64,000 nucleotides of DNA from Tricholoma matsutake (Eukaryota > Basidiomycota > Agaricomycetes > Agaricales > Tricholomataceae): positions 3,100,001 through 3,164,000 of the forward strand of contig AP026547.1 of assembly GCA_026075535.2 (NCBI GenBank), in the 5' to 3' direction. Below, piece by piece: positions 1-12,181 of the stretch. Position 1 is the first letter of the stretch; every line of letters starts with the position of its first letter. The translations under genes were made by a program, and so were the position numbers. The notes under the pieces are model-generated. The model did not search any database and was not told the DNA's origin. It saw only the letters and a program-made list of their open reading frames with translations.

Positions 1-720
1 ATCAAATGATCGGTGGGTTGTACAAAACAATCACTGACAATTCAGGCATTCGACGATTCGTATGGGAGCATTTCAAGAATCTGAATCGCATCATCCAGCA
101 CATGAAGTATTGTGGTGGGACGTTCTCAGGACCAAAGTTATTTGCTTGTGTCCCCGAAATAATCATTTTAGGTCATCGATGCAATATTCAAGGTTGAATG
201 GTTGACCCGACACATATCGATAAGATTCAGAAGTGGGGTCCATGTCATACACTCACGGAAGTTAAGGCATTTTTAGGAACGATTGGAGTTTGTCAAATTT
301 TCATTCAGAGTTTTGCACATTGAGCAGCTGCGCTAATCAACCTTACTCGAAAAGACATGCCCTTCGAATTTGGCCCATCTCAGGTAGCAGCACAAGAAGA
401 TCTCAAGCATGCGCTCCTAAACTCATCAGTGATTCGAGCCATCGACTATACCTCGAATGCCCCAGTAATCCTCACAGTTGACACATCAAGCATCGCTATC
501 AGCTATTTCCTAGTGCAATGCGACCGCAATAACCCTCGAAGATGATACTACAGTCGATTCGGCTCGATCACACTCAATGACTGTGAATCCCAATTTTCGC
601 AACCAAAACTTGAACTTTATGGTCTATATTGAGCCCTTGGGGCACTTTGTTTATATTTGATAGGGGTACAAAACCTTATTGTCAAGGTCGATGCGATGTA
701 TATACTGTCCACAACCTATG
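1..720 (+). pseudogene. Ty3/gypsy pol remnant (end of RT to RNase H)
   Basis: One reading frame (frame 3) runs through the segment with four in-frame stops, all TGA. The translation has the usual Agaricomycete gypsy order. The RT/connection part includes FSGPKLFACVPEIIILGH and TLTEVKAFLGTIGVCQIF, followed by FEFGPSQVAAQEDLK. RNase H follows with ILTVDTSSIAISYFL and a QPKLELYGLY block. The stops sit where family members normally have Arg, and nearby changes such as Arg to Gln fit C-to-T decay at CpG. Upstream RT is outside the window, and no integrase follows. The copy is dead. Family assignment is from motif memory, not a search. Confidence 0.85.
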
Positions 721-1228
721 AAGATGTGCGAGGCGATGATGAGCCCCACTATATTCCTTTTCACCATCTCGAAAATCTTTCCATTTAGCTCCACCATCTC
801 ATGTTCCATCTCAACCCTTTATCACCTGATGTCATCCCTCTGGTATAGGACCAGGTAGACCTGTCATCACTATTCCTGTTGGAGTAGCACCCATACCTGC
901 TGCTCCCATTCTGAGACTTGACTGGGATCGAGACCCCCATCTCCTCAATTTAAGTCAGGCCCTTTGTGCTTTGGGATGGACACCCCCCTGTTGAGTCTCT
1001 TACTATTTCATTTTTTATATCACCCATAGAATTTTTCTGGTCACATTGTTTATATTATTCCTATACCTATTGCTACTTGCTTTTCTTTTTTTTTTCATGG
1101 CGACGAGGACATTGCCTTTTTGGACATGGGTAGATGGAGTAGTGTGTGTGGGCACCTACTCCAGTAGTCATGTGATTAGGTAGTCAGTAGTCACCTGCAT
1201 GTTGTAGTCATGGTCATGCAATCCTAGC
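721..1228 (+). other. Decayed gypsy 3' region, possible LTR start near 1142
   Basis: No sustained reading frame is visible. A T-rich tract lies at about 1080-1098, followed by GGCGACGAGGACATTG. A short purine-rich run (about 1126-1141) precedes TGTGTGTGGGCACC near 1142, which could be the start of a 3' LTR. The same kind of GGCGACGAGGA stretch recurs at about 22967, next to another decayed patch. The segment is interrupted at 1237 by a hAT-like insertion and resumes at 2401. The LTR reading is an inference. Confidence 0.35.
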
Positions 1229-1433
1229 TGCAGCCTTAGGGAATGCCAGGGGTAACCCTTGGGTATATTTTCCCACACCCATACCCATACCCATGAACAC
1301 CGTACCCATGCGGGTACGGGTATGGTGTTACTGTGGGTTTCCATGGGTTACCTGTGGTTATTCGTGGGTTTCAAGAAGAATATGTATTTTAATAATTTAT
1401 TACACTAAATTAATTTACACTAAGTTAATAGAA

Positions 1434-1620
1434 ACCCCCCCACTCACATTGCAGCGAGGAAGGGGGCGGTGGTGCCTGTTGTTGCCCAGAACAAGATGAG
1501 AAACCCCCCCTCTCACGTTTGGAGCGAGCAAGGGGGGGTAGTTCCTGTAGTCGCCGAGAATGGAACAAAAAACCCCTCCCTCTTGCGTTTGGAGTGAGAG
1601 AAGGGGGGGGGGGTGCTTGC
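1434..1620 (+). repeat. About 70-bp tandem repeat, 3 copies, in hAT-like element 1
   Basis: Three adjacent units each start with a C-run, pass through CTCAC or CTTGCG and a GTTTGGAGYGAG-like core, and reach a G-run. They begin near 1434, 1502 and 1574. C-run and G-run can pair within each unit. The open frames over this stretch are repeat translations, not genes. Confidence 0.7.
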
Positions 1621-1919
1621 TCCCATTCTCGTTGTCCCCATCCTAGTTGCTCCCTGTTTCCACCCTGTGAGCAGTTGCTCATGGCAGCAGTTGAGGGTGC
1701 TATGAGTGTGGTGGTGGTGGTGGCCATTGTCATTGTCATTGTCATCCCAGCTCCCTTTTCTCGTTGTTGTTGTGCCATCCTGTTGTTGTTGTTGTTGTTG
1801 TCAATAGTTAGAACTAATACCTACAAAACTTTGTTAGTAAAAAAAGAAAGGAACAAGAAAACAAATTAAAAAACTCACCTGTGGCCCAAGAGACATCATT
1901 GACATCTCTTGGGCCTCGT

Positions 1920-2100
1920 CCCATCATCCCATTGTTCTGTCATCTCATTGTCCTGTTGTTCTGTCATCTGGTCATCTGGTCGTCCCATCGTCCCATCGTC
2001 TTGTCATCCCATCATCATCTGGTCATCTGGTCGTCTCATCATCTGGTCATCTTGTTGTCTTGTTGTCTTGTTGTCCTGTTGTCCTGTTGTCATCTTGTCA
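1920..2100 (+). repeat. Simple minisatellite of GTCATCTGGTCATC / TGTTGTCT units
   Basis: A pyrimidine-rich array built from short GTCATCTG, GTCCCATC and TTGTCCTG units. It explains the long overlapping low-complexity frames on the plus strand, which are not taken as genes. Confidence 0.7.
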
Positions 2101-2400
2101 TCCACATCTTCATTGCTCCCTGTTTCTACCCTGCGAGCAGTTGCTCACAGCAGCAGTTGGGGGTGCTATGGTGGTGGTGGTGGTGGTCTGGATTGTTTAG
2201 AAGTGTGCCATGAGTGAATCAACAAGGTCATATGACCACTCACCTGACTGGAAATTCAGCACCTGAATACCCATAAACCCGCAGGTATGGGTATGGTTTT
2301 CCATGGGTACAGCAATCCCATACCCGTACCCGTACCCAGGCATACCCGTGACCAGAAACCTGTGGTGTTACCCATACCCCTGCTATTCCTTATGCAGCCT

Positions 2401-2527
2401 CCACCACTCTGCTATAGGAGACACCTCTGGTGTCTCCACTACCCTACTCAGAGAAAAAACTCTCCTGATATCCCTACAGCCAGTATTGCTACTAATGGTG
2501 TTTATGATGTTTACAAATGAATATATG
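2401..2527. other. Target DNA between two hAT-like insertions
   Basis: About 130 bp left between the TSD of element 1 and that of element 2. No coding signal is seen. It contains a short inverted pair, GGAGACACC near 2420 and GGTGTCTCC near 2429. It is likely a continuation of the decayed gypsy 3' region. Confidence 0.4.
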
Positions 2528-2535
2528 CCTATAGC

Positions 2536-4533
2536 TAGTGTTTAAAGGTCTGGTTGGATGGACCGAAAAAATGACTGCAACCCAACAGAATCCAGCTGAA
2601 TCCAACTGGACCATCAGTTGCGGTTGCCCTCTTTCAGGGTCAGTTGGGTTGCTGGTTGCCTTACTTTCAAAAATATTTGAAAACTGTTACAAAACCAGTT
2701 GCAATTGGTTGCAACTGGTCTTGTACAGTATATATAGTATACTATATATGTACCTATACTTACATAGATAGTAATAAAAATAACTAATGAAACTAATAAT
2801 TACTACCATTTATACTATATTTACATGTGGTGGGACAAGCCCAGAGGAAAAGTAGTCATTGAGTGGGTGCTTATATACCTTGTGGCTGTGCACAGACGAC
2901 ATGGTGTTGTTTGTGCTTCAAAAAAATAAAGTGGCACCATTTGTGAGACAACTCCCATGACAACAGATACCACTCCCATGCTACCAATCCTCTCTCACCA
3001 TGCCCATCTGCACTCACCACTAACACCACTCACACTGCTGCCACCCCAGGTTGCTGCCTACAAACAAATGCAAGGCAGGGGTTCCAGAGTAAGTCTTTTA
3101 TTATTTTCTTTTTCTTTTACTAACTGTTCTGTTTTTTAGTTTCCATCTTTTCATATTGACATCGCTCACCCATGCCCCAAGCTGCCACTGCGAGCCTCTG
3201 CTCACAGGGTGGCAACGGGTACCACATCACTAAGCACCACCACCCTGTCTATGAGCCTCTGCTCATAGGGGGAGATGGAGGTGCTGACAACAAAAGTATG
3301 GGGGTGTCAAACAATGGTGTGAACTCAAACAATCAGGATGGTGAATGGCAGGGACAACAAATAGCAGCAGGGACAATTGGGATGATGATGAAGAACAGGG
3401 AGGACAACAACATGATGACAGCAAATGCAGGGGGACACCAACAACAAACATGGAGGGACACCAACAAATGCAGAGGGACACCAATGAATGCAGGACAATG
3501 ACAAACACGGGGGGAGACAACAACAACGATGAATGTGGGGGGAGACAACAACAATGACAAACATGGGGGGGACAACAATGATGAATGTGGGGGAGACTAC
3601 AACAACAAATGTGGGGAACGATGACACCCCAATGTTCACTACTGGGACTGACCTGTGTTTCCCACAGAAACACAGCCTTAGAAACTTGTTTTAAGACTTC
3701 TGATGTGTATATCCTTTGGATATTCTTAATATGTATGTAAAAGAAATGTCAGGGAAATATTTTACATGTATCCAAGCTGTATCTGCAAGGAACATAAAAG
3801 GTGTATTCTACAATGTTTCTTTCAGATCCCTTCTGGAAACATTTTTCATGTAATTTTATTATGTGTTTCCTAGGGATACATGTGTAACCATGGTAACCCC
3901 TTTGTTCTCTGCATGTATCCATAGAAAACATATAATACAATATATGTCAAGTGTTTTCTGCAGATACAGCCATAATTACATAAAAAGTGTTTCCTTAACT
4001 TACACAAAGGGAACATGAAAAATGTTTCCAGAAGGGATCTGAAAGAAACATTGTAGAATACACCTTTTATGTTCCTTGCAGATACAGCTTGGATACATGT
4101 AAAATATTTCCCTGACATTTCTTTTACATACATATTAAGAATATCCAAAGGATATACACATCAGAAGTCTTAAAACAAGTTTCTAAGGCTGTGTTTCTGT
4201 GGGAAACACAGGTCAGCCCCAGTAGTGGTTGACAGCATGACCCCTGCTGCCAAGCTGTTTTTAAGTTTTCTTTTCTTTATTTTCTTATTTTCTTATCTTT
4301 GCTCTTGGAATGACCCCCCACCGCTGCGAGCACCTGCTCACAGGGTGCGTTGTAATTAGTTGTACTTAATATATAGTATAGTTTAATTTTGTATGAAAAA
4401 TGCTGGAAAAACCAGTTTCAACTGGTTGCGGTCCTACCAATTTGGGCAATAGTTAATGGTTTGGACCAGTTGCAGTCCTCGGTTGCCCCTTTTGGGGGTG
4501 AAAAATCAGACTGAACCAGACCTTAAAACACTA
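2536..4533. mobile_element. hAT-like non-autonomous transposon (element 2)
   Basis: The ends are TAGTGTTTAAAGGTCTGGTT (2536) and, on the complement of 4533, TAGTGTTTTAAGGTCTGGTT. The flanks CCTATAGC (2528-2535) and CTTATAGC (4534-4541) form an 8-bp TSD with one transition. Subterminal copies of GGTTGCAACTGG and relatives lie inside both ends. No transposase frame was recognised; long frames in 3172-3680 are AC/GT-rich repeats. The element contains a complete foldback insertion at 3637-4227 and three copies of the GAGC-N4-GCTC palindrome (3190, 3251, 4326). Relatives occur at 5514, 46602 and 60973. Confidence 0.85.
3637..4227. mobile_element. CACTA-like foldback MITE nested in hAT-like element 2
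   Basis: It begins CACTACTGGG and ends CCCAGTAGTG, with GTT directly outside each end (3634-3636, 4228-4230). The 3-bp duplication and CACTA terminus fit the CACTA/EnSpm superfamily. The two arms (about 3637-3855 and 4010-4227) are near-perfect inverted copies of about 215 bp around a 150-bp centre. No protein is encoded. The whole could fold into one long hairpin. Confidence 0.8.
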
Positions 4534-4559
4534 CTTATAGCAAACATGAATTTTAATCT

Positions 4560-5502
4560 CGACCCAACATGAGGCACATGACTGATGACAGTTGTAATGG
4601 TCAGGTCACATGATTGATGGCAATGAGCATATCAATACCTTCCCGAATTATATACACTTATTAATGTGTGGAACTATGTATGGATTCCATATACCACGGT
4701 GAATTTTTTGTCTATGAACAGAATCTATGATCTGGAAGGAAATACACCCCATCAAGGGAAACTGTACTATTGTCATGACCACCACCAATTCAAATAGACT
4801 GCGAGGGGGTCTCCATTTCCCAAACTGGGACCACATGGCAGAGTTATCCACATTATGATGTTTCCATCAGAAAGAGGAAACTACTCAGTGGGCTGGTCAC
4901 ATAAATGATACAGATCGTATGATGCTAACAACTGTCACAATTCCACAAATTGCATTGAGGATACATAATGTCCATATGCAATCATGGCAGCTAAATCTTG
5001 GCATTGTTTCCTACAGGGCCAATATTGAACAAAATCATAAACTTTGTGTTCTGCACATTGCATTATCAATAATGTGAGAGTTTTAATTTCTTCAACACTG
5101 TGTTTTTGTGCATTCCTTACAAATGTCCAATGCTAACCTCAAATTCCTCCAATGCACCATGCCTACTTTCCCATAGCATTGGATACCACATATTATTTAT
5201 AGTAAAAGGCTATCTACCAGTGGGATTTATCAATGTAAGGACATTGTTTGCATCCTGCTTGATATCTCCTGCAACCGGATCATCCATGGATCTGTATTGT
5301 TCACTTTGATAATGGCTGCCCACCATGCAACATCACCCAGTACTTGCTGGACCACCTGGTAGGATTCTTCCAGTGTTTGCCCATTAACTGAATACTCTTT
5401 TGCCCACTTCAACATCCAACACATCATCCTCAATGACAGTTCGTAGTGGTCATATCCACAAAATTGAACACTGGTATGTGCACTCATGGTGAGGGAGATC
5501 AC
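4560..5502 (-). pseudogene. Unrecognised gene remnant
   Basis: Minus-strand frames with protein-like composition occupy this stretch: 5230-5502 (90 codons, with YDHYELSLRMMCWMLKWAKE and a VLGDVAWWAAI block) and weaker pieces at 4900-5090 and 4648-4851. Stops and frame changes separate them. I do not recognise the family. It lies between two related hAT-like elements and could be part of an older transposon. Confidence 0.3.
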
Positions 5503-5513
5503 AGCATGGAGGT

Positions 5514-6915
5514 TAGTGTTTTAAGGTCTGGTTCAGTCCAGTTTTTCAATGCCAAGATGGGCAACTGGCAACCACAACTGGTTGCAACAGGCACCCAACT
5601 TAGAGCAACTGCAACCAAACTGACTAGCTAGGACCGGTGCTAGTCAGTTCAGTTGCCCTCGAAAAACTGGTCGCCACAAGTTTTTCCAGCATTTTTTGTC
5701 TCTAACTAAAGTTTACTATATATTTAATAAAATTAATTACATAGCAACCTGTGAGCAGGTGCTTGCAGTGGTTATAGGTTGTTAATAGAAGAGAAAAAGA
5801 AAAGAAAAGAAAAAGACCAAAAAAGGGAAAGAAAAACAATGGACCTACCTTGCATTTGTAGTGAGATGGGGCATCATATGTTGTTCATCATCCCCACCCT
5901 GTTCATGTTGTCATTCAAATGTCCCCATGTTGTTGTTCGTTGCCCCCCCTCCTGTTTGTGTTGTTGTTCATATCCCCCTGTTTGCATTGTTGTCCATGGT
6001 ACCCCCTGTTCATGTTGTCATTCATCAGCCCCCCTCTGTTTGCATTGGTGTTTGTAGTCCCCTGCATTGTTGTTTGTCATTGTCATCATTGTCCCCAACC
6101 CTTCACATCATTGTTCATTGGCCCCCCTCTGTCAGTGTCATTCATCGTCCCAGCCTGTTCGCATTGTTGTTCATTGCACCCACCCATTCACATTGTCATT
6201 CAGCACCTCCATCTCCCCCTACAAGCAGTGGCTCACAGGCAGGCTGGCAGATCTGTGTGATGTGGCATTGGTTGTGGTATGGCAGTGGGGAGGGGTGGTA
6301 GAGCCATTGTTGTTGGTGGTGGAGCCGTTGTTGTTGGTGGTGGAGCCATTGTTGTTGGTGGTGGAGCCATTGTTGTTGGTGGTGGAGCCATTGTTGTTGG
6401 TGGTGGAGCCATTGTTGTTGGTGGTGGAGCCATTGTTGTTGGTGGTGGGGCTGTTCTCATTGGTGGTGCCATGTTGCCATTGTCGTCTGCTGCTGTTGTT
6501 GGTGCCACATCATCAGCATCGGCCAGAAATAGGACCTGTTGCCACCCTGTGAGCAGAGGCTCACAGCAGTGGTGCAGGGGTACAGAGACAGCAGTTAGTA
6601 GATGTAAGATCCTAAAAAAGAAAGTAAACTGGTTAATAGAAAAAAGAAATCAATAAAAATACAAACATACCTATGAGCCCAAGATGACCACTAGTGTTGT
6701 TTGGGCCCCATGTGTCCTTTCAGTTGCAGTGCATCATTTTTGAGGTAGGTGCAGTGGGTGTTGTGGGTGGGTGGATAGAGGAGTGGGGGAAGCGGCGTTG
6801 TGGGTTATTGGTGGTCATGGGAACCATTTTGCAAAGTGGTGCCACTTTGTTTTTTGGGCAGTACACATGACCAAAAGGTCTGTGTGCAGCCACAGAGCTA
6901 TGTAATCTCTCACCA
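5514..6915. mobile_element. hAT-like element 3, truncated, opposite orientation
   Basis: It starts TAGTGTTTTAAGGTCTGGTT at 5514, matching the right-end TIR of element 2. The interior is an inverted relative of elements 2 and 4, including the strings AAGTGGTGCCACTTT (6835) and TGTTTGGGCCC (6698). Similarity fades near 6905-6925 where copia gag sequence begins, about 400 bp before the expected terminus, so the other TIR is missing. It carries three GAGC-N4-GCTC palindromes (5751, 6221, 6549). No transposase was seen. Confidence 0.75.
6300..6460 (+). repeat. 21-bp minisatellite, about 7 copies
   Basis: The unit GGAGCCATTGTTGTTGGTGGT is repeated head to tail. It creates long open frames (Val/Gly-rich on plus, Pro/Met-rich on minus) that are artefacts of the array. 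Confidence 0.85.
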
Positions 6916-9900
6916 AGGGATGCAGAGACATGTCATTTGTGGTTTCAACTAGTGGATAAGGGGGCTGGGAACATTTATTTGTGCATTGAGGATGACCAGA
7001 AGCATCATCTGGGTGGGGTTTTTGACAATCCAAAGAAGATGTGGGAGCTGTTGGAGAGAGGGAATCAATCAAAGAAGCCTGGTATGTGCTTCAATACCTA
7101 TGATGACTTATTCTCTGTTAGGGAACAAGAGAGTGAGGGCCTGGAAGGTCTCATAGCTCATGTTTCTGAGAAGGTCCATGCTATCAAGGATCTCCATCCC
7201 TCTGGCTTCACCCTTGATGACCTTGACAATAAACTCCACTTCATGGCTCTCATCCATGCCCTTCCCAATGAATATTCCTCATTTGTCTCTTCCCTCATGC
7301 TCATCAACAATCTTGATTGCTCTACTATTCATGAAGCATTCAGGAATGAGCAGTTAAACTGTGAACATCATTTTGGGCTCTCCAGTGACTCCACATCCAG
7401 TGCTGCTCTTGCCACCTCTTCAGTTATTGGTTTAATCTGCAACTTTTGTGGATTTAAAGGTCATACTCTGCCTCAGTGCAAGAAATTCCTTGCTGCAAAG
7501 ACTGAAGCACATAAACCCAAGCAGTCTCGCATTGCTAACACCTCTACAACCACATCCTCTACATTACCTTCCTCTCCTGAAAGCACAGCTGTTGCTACTG
7601 CCACTTCAGTGACCGAGTTTGCTGGGAATGCAAGTTATCATTCCTCTCAACTCATTCCTACTTCAACCACGACTTACCTTTGGAATGCAGACACAGGTGC
7701 CATGTCTCATATGATGCCTCATCGCCACTGGCTTTGTGATTATACCCCTTTTCATGTCCCAATTTGTCTTGCAGACAATACTATTGTCTATTCTGAAGGT
7801 ATAGGAAGTGTGGTGTTTAAACCAGTTATTGCAGAAAAAGCATTGAGGGCTGTTGAGTTTACTCATGTTTTGCATGTCGCTGATCTCCAGAACAATCTCC
7901 TCTCAGTCTTGTATTTACCTTGCCAACATGGTATTGACATTTATATCTCTGCCAATAAACTTGCAATGATATCCTTACTTGATGGTGAACACCTTTTCAT
8001 GGCTCCCATTGATGAGAACAATTCCATATTTCTCACTGGGACTACTGAAGTGTTCACAGAGCATGCTCATCGCTCAATTTCCACTCTTCCTGCAGACTGC
8101 AATCTCTGGCATCATCATTTTGCTCATCATGGCTATGATGTTGTTAATAAGATTGTAAAGGATGAGCTTGCATATTAATATGCATGCTAAACCAGACCCT
8201 ATATGTGAACCTTGTTTAGCTGGCCAGATGAATGCACATCCATTCTCCACTTCCTCTAGTCGTGCTGCCAATTCCCTTGATCTCATCCACTCCGATTTGC
8301 ATGGTCCCTTCAAAACACATACTCACTCTGGGTATCGTTACTGGATCACCTTCATTGATGACAACACTCATTTCCACTTCAAATACTTTCTTTGTACTGA
8401 AGATCAGACATTTAATGCATTCAAGTCATTCAAAGCGAAAGCTGAGAATCACTGGAATCACAAAATCAAGGCTATGATTGATGACAAGGGAGGTGAGTAC
8501 ATGTCTAATGAGTTCCTTGCATTCACAGATCAGTGTGGGATTGAACGCTTGCATACTGTTTGCAATCGACCTCAACAGAATGGTGTTGCTGAATGAGCAA
8601 ACCACAGTATTGAGGAACATGCTACTGCCATGCTTTATGAAGCTGGTTTACCTCCTTTTTTCTTGGGTGAGGCTGTCGATGCATACATCACAGTCCAGAA
8701 CAAGTGTCCCACTAATTCCCTCTCGGAGAAAACCCCATTTGAAATCTGGCATAAGTGTAAACCAGATGTCTCAAATCTCTGAGTTTGGGGTTGTGCTGCA
8801 TATGTTCACATCCAGAAGGATAAGTGTACTGGGATTGGCTCTCATATGGAGAAGTGTGTTTTCATTGGCTACCCTGAGGGTTATAAAGCCTGGAAATTCT
8901 ACAATCCTGTGACCAAGCATACTGTGATCTGTGAATGCACTGAGTTTGACAAGCACTATTTTCCTGGTCTCAAACACACTTGGAATGAGCCACCTGTTGA
9001 TCTCTCTTCCCTTCTCATCATGTCCGAGTATCTTACATCTTGATCTTGATCATGATCCTGTTCCATCTCCCTCTGCTTCAACTCCTACTCCAACTCCTAC
9101 TCCCTCTGCTACTACTCCTCCCACTCCTACTCCTCCTATGACACCTGCCATATCTCCACCTCAGACTCTAATTTCATCACCTCCTCCATCACTTCCACCA
9201 CTTTTAGATCATCAAGCTGCTAATCCACACAATAATCCTGGATTGCCACCATGATCTTGGAATGAACCTCTTGCTCCAATCCCAGCTCCACGATTCAATC
9301 AACCTTCATCTGATGATAAGTCTGGTCCAGTTGGTGATGTTTCGGATTCTAGTATTGATCTTGTTGGAGATTATGGAGATCCATTGGCACAATCTGCATT
9401 ATCTACTCATTATGCAGACCCACAGTCATTCAAGGAGGCTATGAAGTGCTCAGATGCGTGAAAATGGTAGGAGGCAGCAAATGCAGAGATGAACAATCAT
9501 TTTGAGAATGGGACTTGGGTTTATGTGGAATCATTTCCTGGTGCAAAAGTAGTTGGATGCAAATGGGTTTTTAACCTCAAGCATAATACTGATGGCTCCA
9601 TTGAGCATTACAAAGGTTGGGTTGTGGCTAAGGGTTTCACCCAATGCCCTGGTTTTGAATATGCAGAAGATGCTACATTCTCCCCAGTTTATTGTCCTGC
9701 TTCACTTCAGCTGATTTTTGCATTGGCTGCAAGGAAAGACCTCCACCTTTGCTCCCTTGACATCTCCCATGCTTTCTTACTTGGCAAAGAACTTGAGGAA
9801 GTCATCTACATGTGCCAACCTGAGGCTTTCCATCAAGGTAACCCAAACACAGTGTGTCTGCTGCATAAACCTCTCTATGGGCTGAAACAGTCTGCTCACA

Positions 9901-10991
9901 ACTGGAATGCTTGCCTCTATGAGGTATTGACAGCTATGGGATTTACTTGCTGTGAAGCGGACCATGCTGTTTATATTTACACATGAGGTGAAGTCAGGGT
10001 AATTGTTCCAATCTTTATTGATGACATTACTCTTGCTGGGACTTCTACTTCTGCCATTGACAAGGTAGTTGATGATCTCAAATCCCATTTCAAACTTTGT
10101 GATCTTTGTCCTACTCAATTCCTACTTGGCATCCACATTACTCATGAACTCACAAATCACACCATCTCCCTCTCCCAATGTCAGTACATCCTTAATGTGC
10201 TTGAACGTTTTGGTATGTCAGATTGCAAACCTGTCTTGACTCCCATGGATCCCTCCATTTCATTGACTTCTGACATGTGTCCCAAATCAGAGGAAGATGT
10301 TGCAGAAATGCGCAATGTTCCTTATTTGGTTGCTGTTGGGTCTTTGATGTACCTTGCCACCACCACCCATCCAGACATTGCTTATACAGTTGGTGTACTT
10401 GGTCATTTCAACCACAACCCTGGTCCTCATCATTGGCTTGCAGTCAAGCATCTACTTTGCTATCTCAAGGGTACTATGGACTACAAACTAGTCTATGGAC
10501 CTGATGAGGATAGTAATGAGTTATTCACAACTTACACTGATGCTGACCATGGTGGTTACAAGGATAATGGTTACTACTCAACTGGTGGCTATTTGACTTG
10601 TGTTGGTGGAGGTGCAGTTGACTGGCAGAGTTGGTTACAACCTTTTGTGACACTTTCCACTACAGAGGCTGAGTTTTTTGCTGCAGTGGAGGCTGGAAAG
10701 GAAATCAAGTGGACTCACAGAATTTTACAGGAATTTGGATATCCTGTTGATCATTCATCCACTCTCTTCATTGATAACCAATCTGCTCTCACTGTTTCCA
10801 AAAACCTGGAGCACCATGGATGAATGAAGCACCTTGATCTCAAGTACTACTGGCTATGTGATGAAGTTGAAGCTGGCACCATTTCCCCTGTCTATATCCC
10901 CACAACTGACCAACTTGCTGACATTCTTACCAAGGCACTACCTCATGTAACAGTGAAAAGATTCTGGACTCATCTTGGATTAAAGGTATGA
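6904..10991 (+). pseudogene. Ty1/copia polyprotein, 5' truncated (copia A)
   Basis: Domains are in copia order. Gag (from about 6904) has a CNFCGFKGHTLPQC zinc knuckle near 7440, and protease has WNADTGAMSH near 7680. Integrase includes HHHFAHHGYD (8109) and a FIDDNTHFHF segment. RT has SLDISHAFLLGKELEEVIYM and FIDD near 10017. RNase H has TDADHGG, TTEAEF and IDNQSAL. The coding is spread over frames 1, 2 and 0, with frameshifts near 8170 and 9030. In-frame stops include TGA at 8594, 8780, 9252, 9984 and 10821. The start is missing where it abuts a truncated hAT-like element. Dead copy. Confidence 0.9.
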
Positions 10992-11028
10992 TTTCAGCAA
11001 TTTTGAGAGTTGCTTTATCAAGGGGGGG

Positions 11029-11351
11029 TGTTAAATGTATGATTCACCATCTCTCTATTTTACTTCTATCCTACTTCTATTCCATGTCCTATCACTTGTA
11101 GTTACACTCATGGGCACTTAGAGTAGTTTTCCACCTTGTGTTTATCACTGTTTGTTTCACAGTATGTAGACTGCAGAGTCTGGAGTTTTGCACTCTTCAG
11201 TTGCTTACTCTGGACTCCAAGTACTGTACTCCTTATTGTCTCATCTAATATATTTAGTTGCTCACTCTGGACTCCAGCTGTTCAGTCTATCTGAGTCTCC
11301 CTTCACAGTTGCTAGGTTAAACTGCACTAAAGGCAACCTCAGACTTGAGCA
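11029..11351 (+). repeat. 3' LTR of copia A
   Basis: A G-run (11022-11028) acts as the polypurine tract directly before TGTTAAATG. The end ...TTGAGCA at 11351 was fixed by comparison with a solo LTR of the same family on the minus strand at 60204-60516. No 5' LTR exists in the window. The next five bases (ATATG) would be the target duplication. Confidence 0.8.
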
Positions 11352-12094
11352 ATATGACCAACTCTTTCATGTGCAAGTATAAGGTTTCTGGATTTGACTG
11401 AAATATTACAGTAGCATATCATACACTGGCATCCTGGATGCCCATATGTGACCTAAATTTCTTTGATGTGTAAAATATAAGACACCACCACCATTTTTAC
11501 AGCTGCCTGCACTCACCTGCAGTCATATATTAAAAAAATTGTAAGTCAACCCAACTACACTCAAATGTAGATAATAATACAGAGTTAAGTGTGCATTGGA
11601 GGGAGTCAAAGGTGTATACATCCTCTGCATTAGGCAAGTTAATTTTAGAAATCAGATAGGGACAAACATACTTCTCTATCAACTTTCTAGAAGGATGTGT
11701 AGTGTGTAAATCCTTTGTAGCAAGCCAGATTTCTGTGGTGCAAGTTGTGAAAAACACTCACAGGTTGGGTAATTCACATACTTGATTCAACTTATTAATT
11801 AAATTTATTTAACCCCCTAAGAATAACTTCTTCAGTACTTATTATAAATCTTCACTGGGAGGCTCCCAAAGAATATATATTAGATATATATTAGATGCCC
11901 CAATGGTTTTAGGATTACACCACTCTTACATAGATATATGGTTAAAAGTTAGAGGAATGTCTCCACCAAGTTTTGACCTGTAAGCAGTGTAGGTCACATG
12001 TGGGTGTCCATGACACCCATGTATGATGTGCTACTGTAATATTTCAGTCAAATCCAGAAACCTTACACTTGCACATGAAAGGGTTGGTCACATA
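11352..12094. mobile_element. TIR element of about 740 bp, non-coding
   Basis: The left arm (11352-11460) and right arm (11986-12094) are inverted copies with shared ends AT(A/G)TGACCAAC and a long common run containing GATTTGACTGAAATATTAC. No protein family is recognised between them. The left terminus touches the copia A LTR directly, so the target duplication cannot be read and the superfamily is open. Confidence 0.65.
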
Positions 12095-12181
12095 AAGAAT
12101 CATAACTACATAGAGCCACTTGGATTACTTGCTAATGGATTAATAGAAATATAATTTTGAAGCCTGTATACATCTTATGAT

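Larger units (their letters stand above)
1237..2392. mobile_element. hAT-like non-autonomous DNA transposon (element 1)
   Basis: The left end TAGGGAATGCCAGGGGTA (1237-1254) is an imperfect inverted copy of the right end (2375-2392), whose complement reads TAAGGAATAGCAGGGGTA. A perfect 8-bp duplication TGCAGCCT flanks it (1229-1236 and 2393-2400). An 8-bp TSD with a TIR beginning TAGGG fits the hAT superfamily. Subterminal ACCCAT/ATGGGT blocks occur at 1273-1360 and 2286-2375 in opposite orientation. The interior (1.16 kb element) holds tandem repeats and no transposase, so it would need one supplied in trans. It also carries two copies of the GAGC-N4-GCTC palindrome (1667-1682, 2133-2148). 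Confidence 0.85.

Noticed and set aside
1264..2350. ACCCAT/GGGTAT runs as an interstitial telomere
   Set aside because: They are irregular, occur in opposite orientations near both ends of a TSD-bounded element, and do not match TTAGGG repeats. Better read as hAT subterminal repeats.
3172..3680. Long overlapping frames on both strands as genes
   Set aside because: They translate AC/GT-rich short repeats inside hAT-like element 2; composition is low complexity and no domain is visible.
6067..6656. 161- and 125-codon plus frames and a 91-codon minus frame as proteins
   Set aside because: The frames come from the 21-bp minisatellite at 6300-6460.
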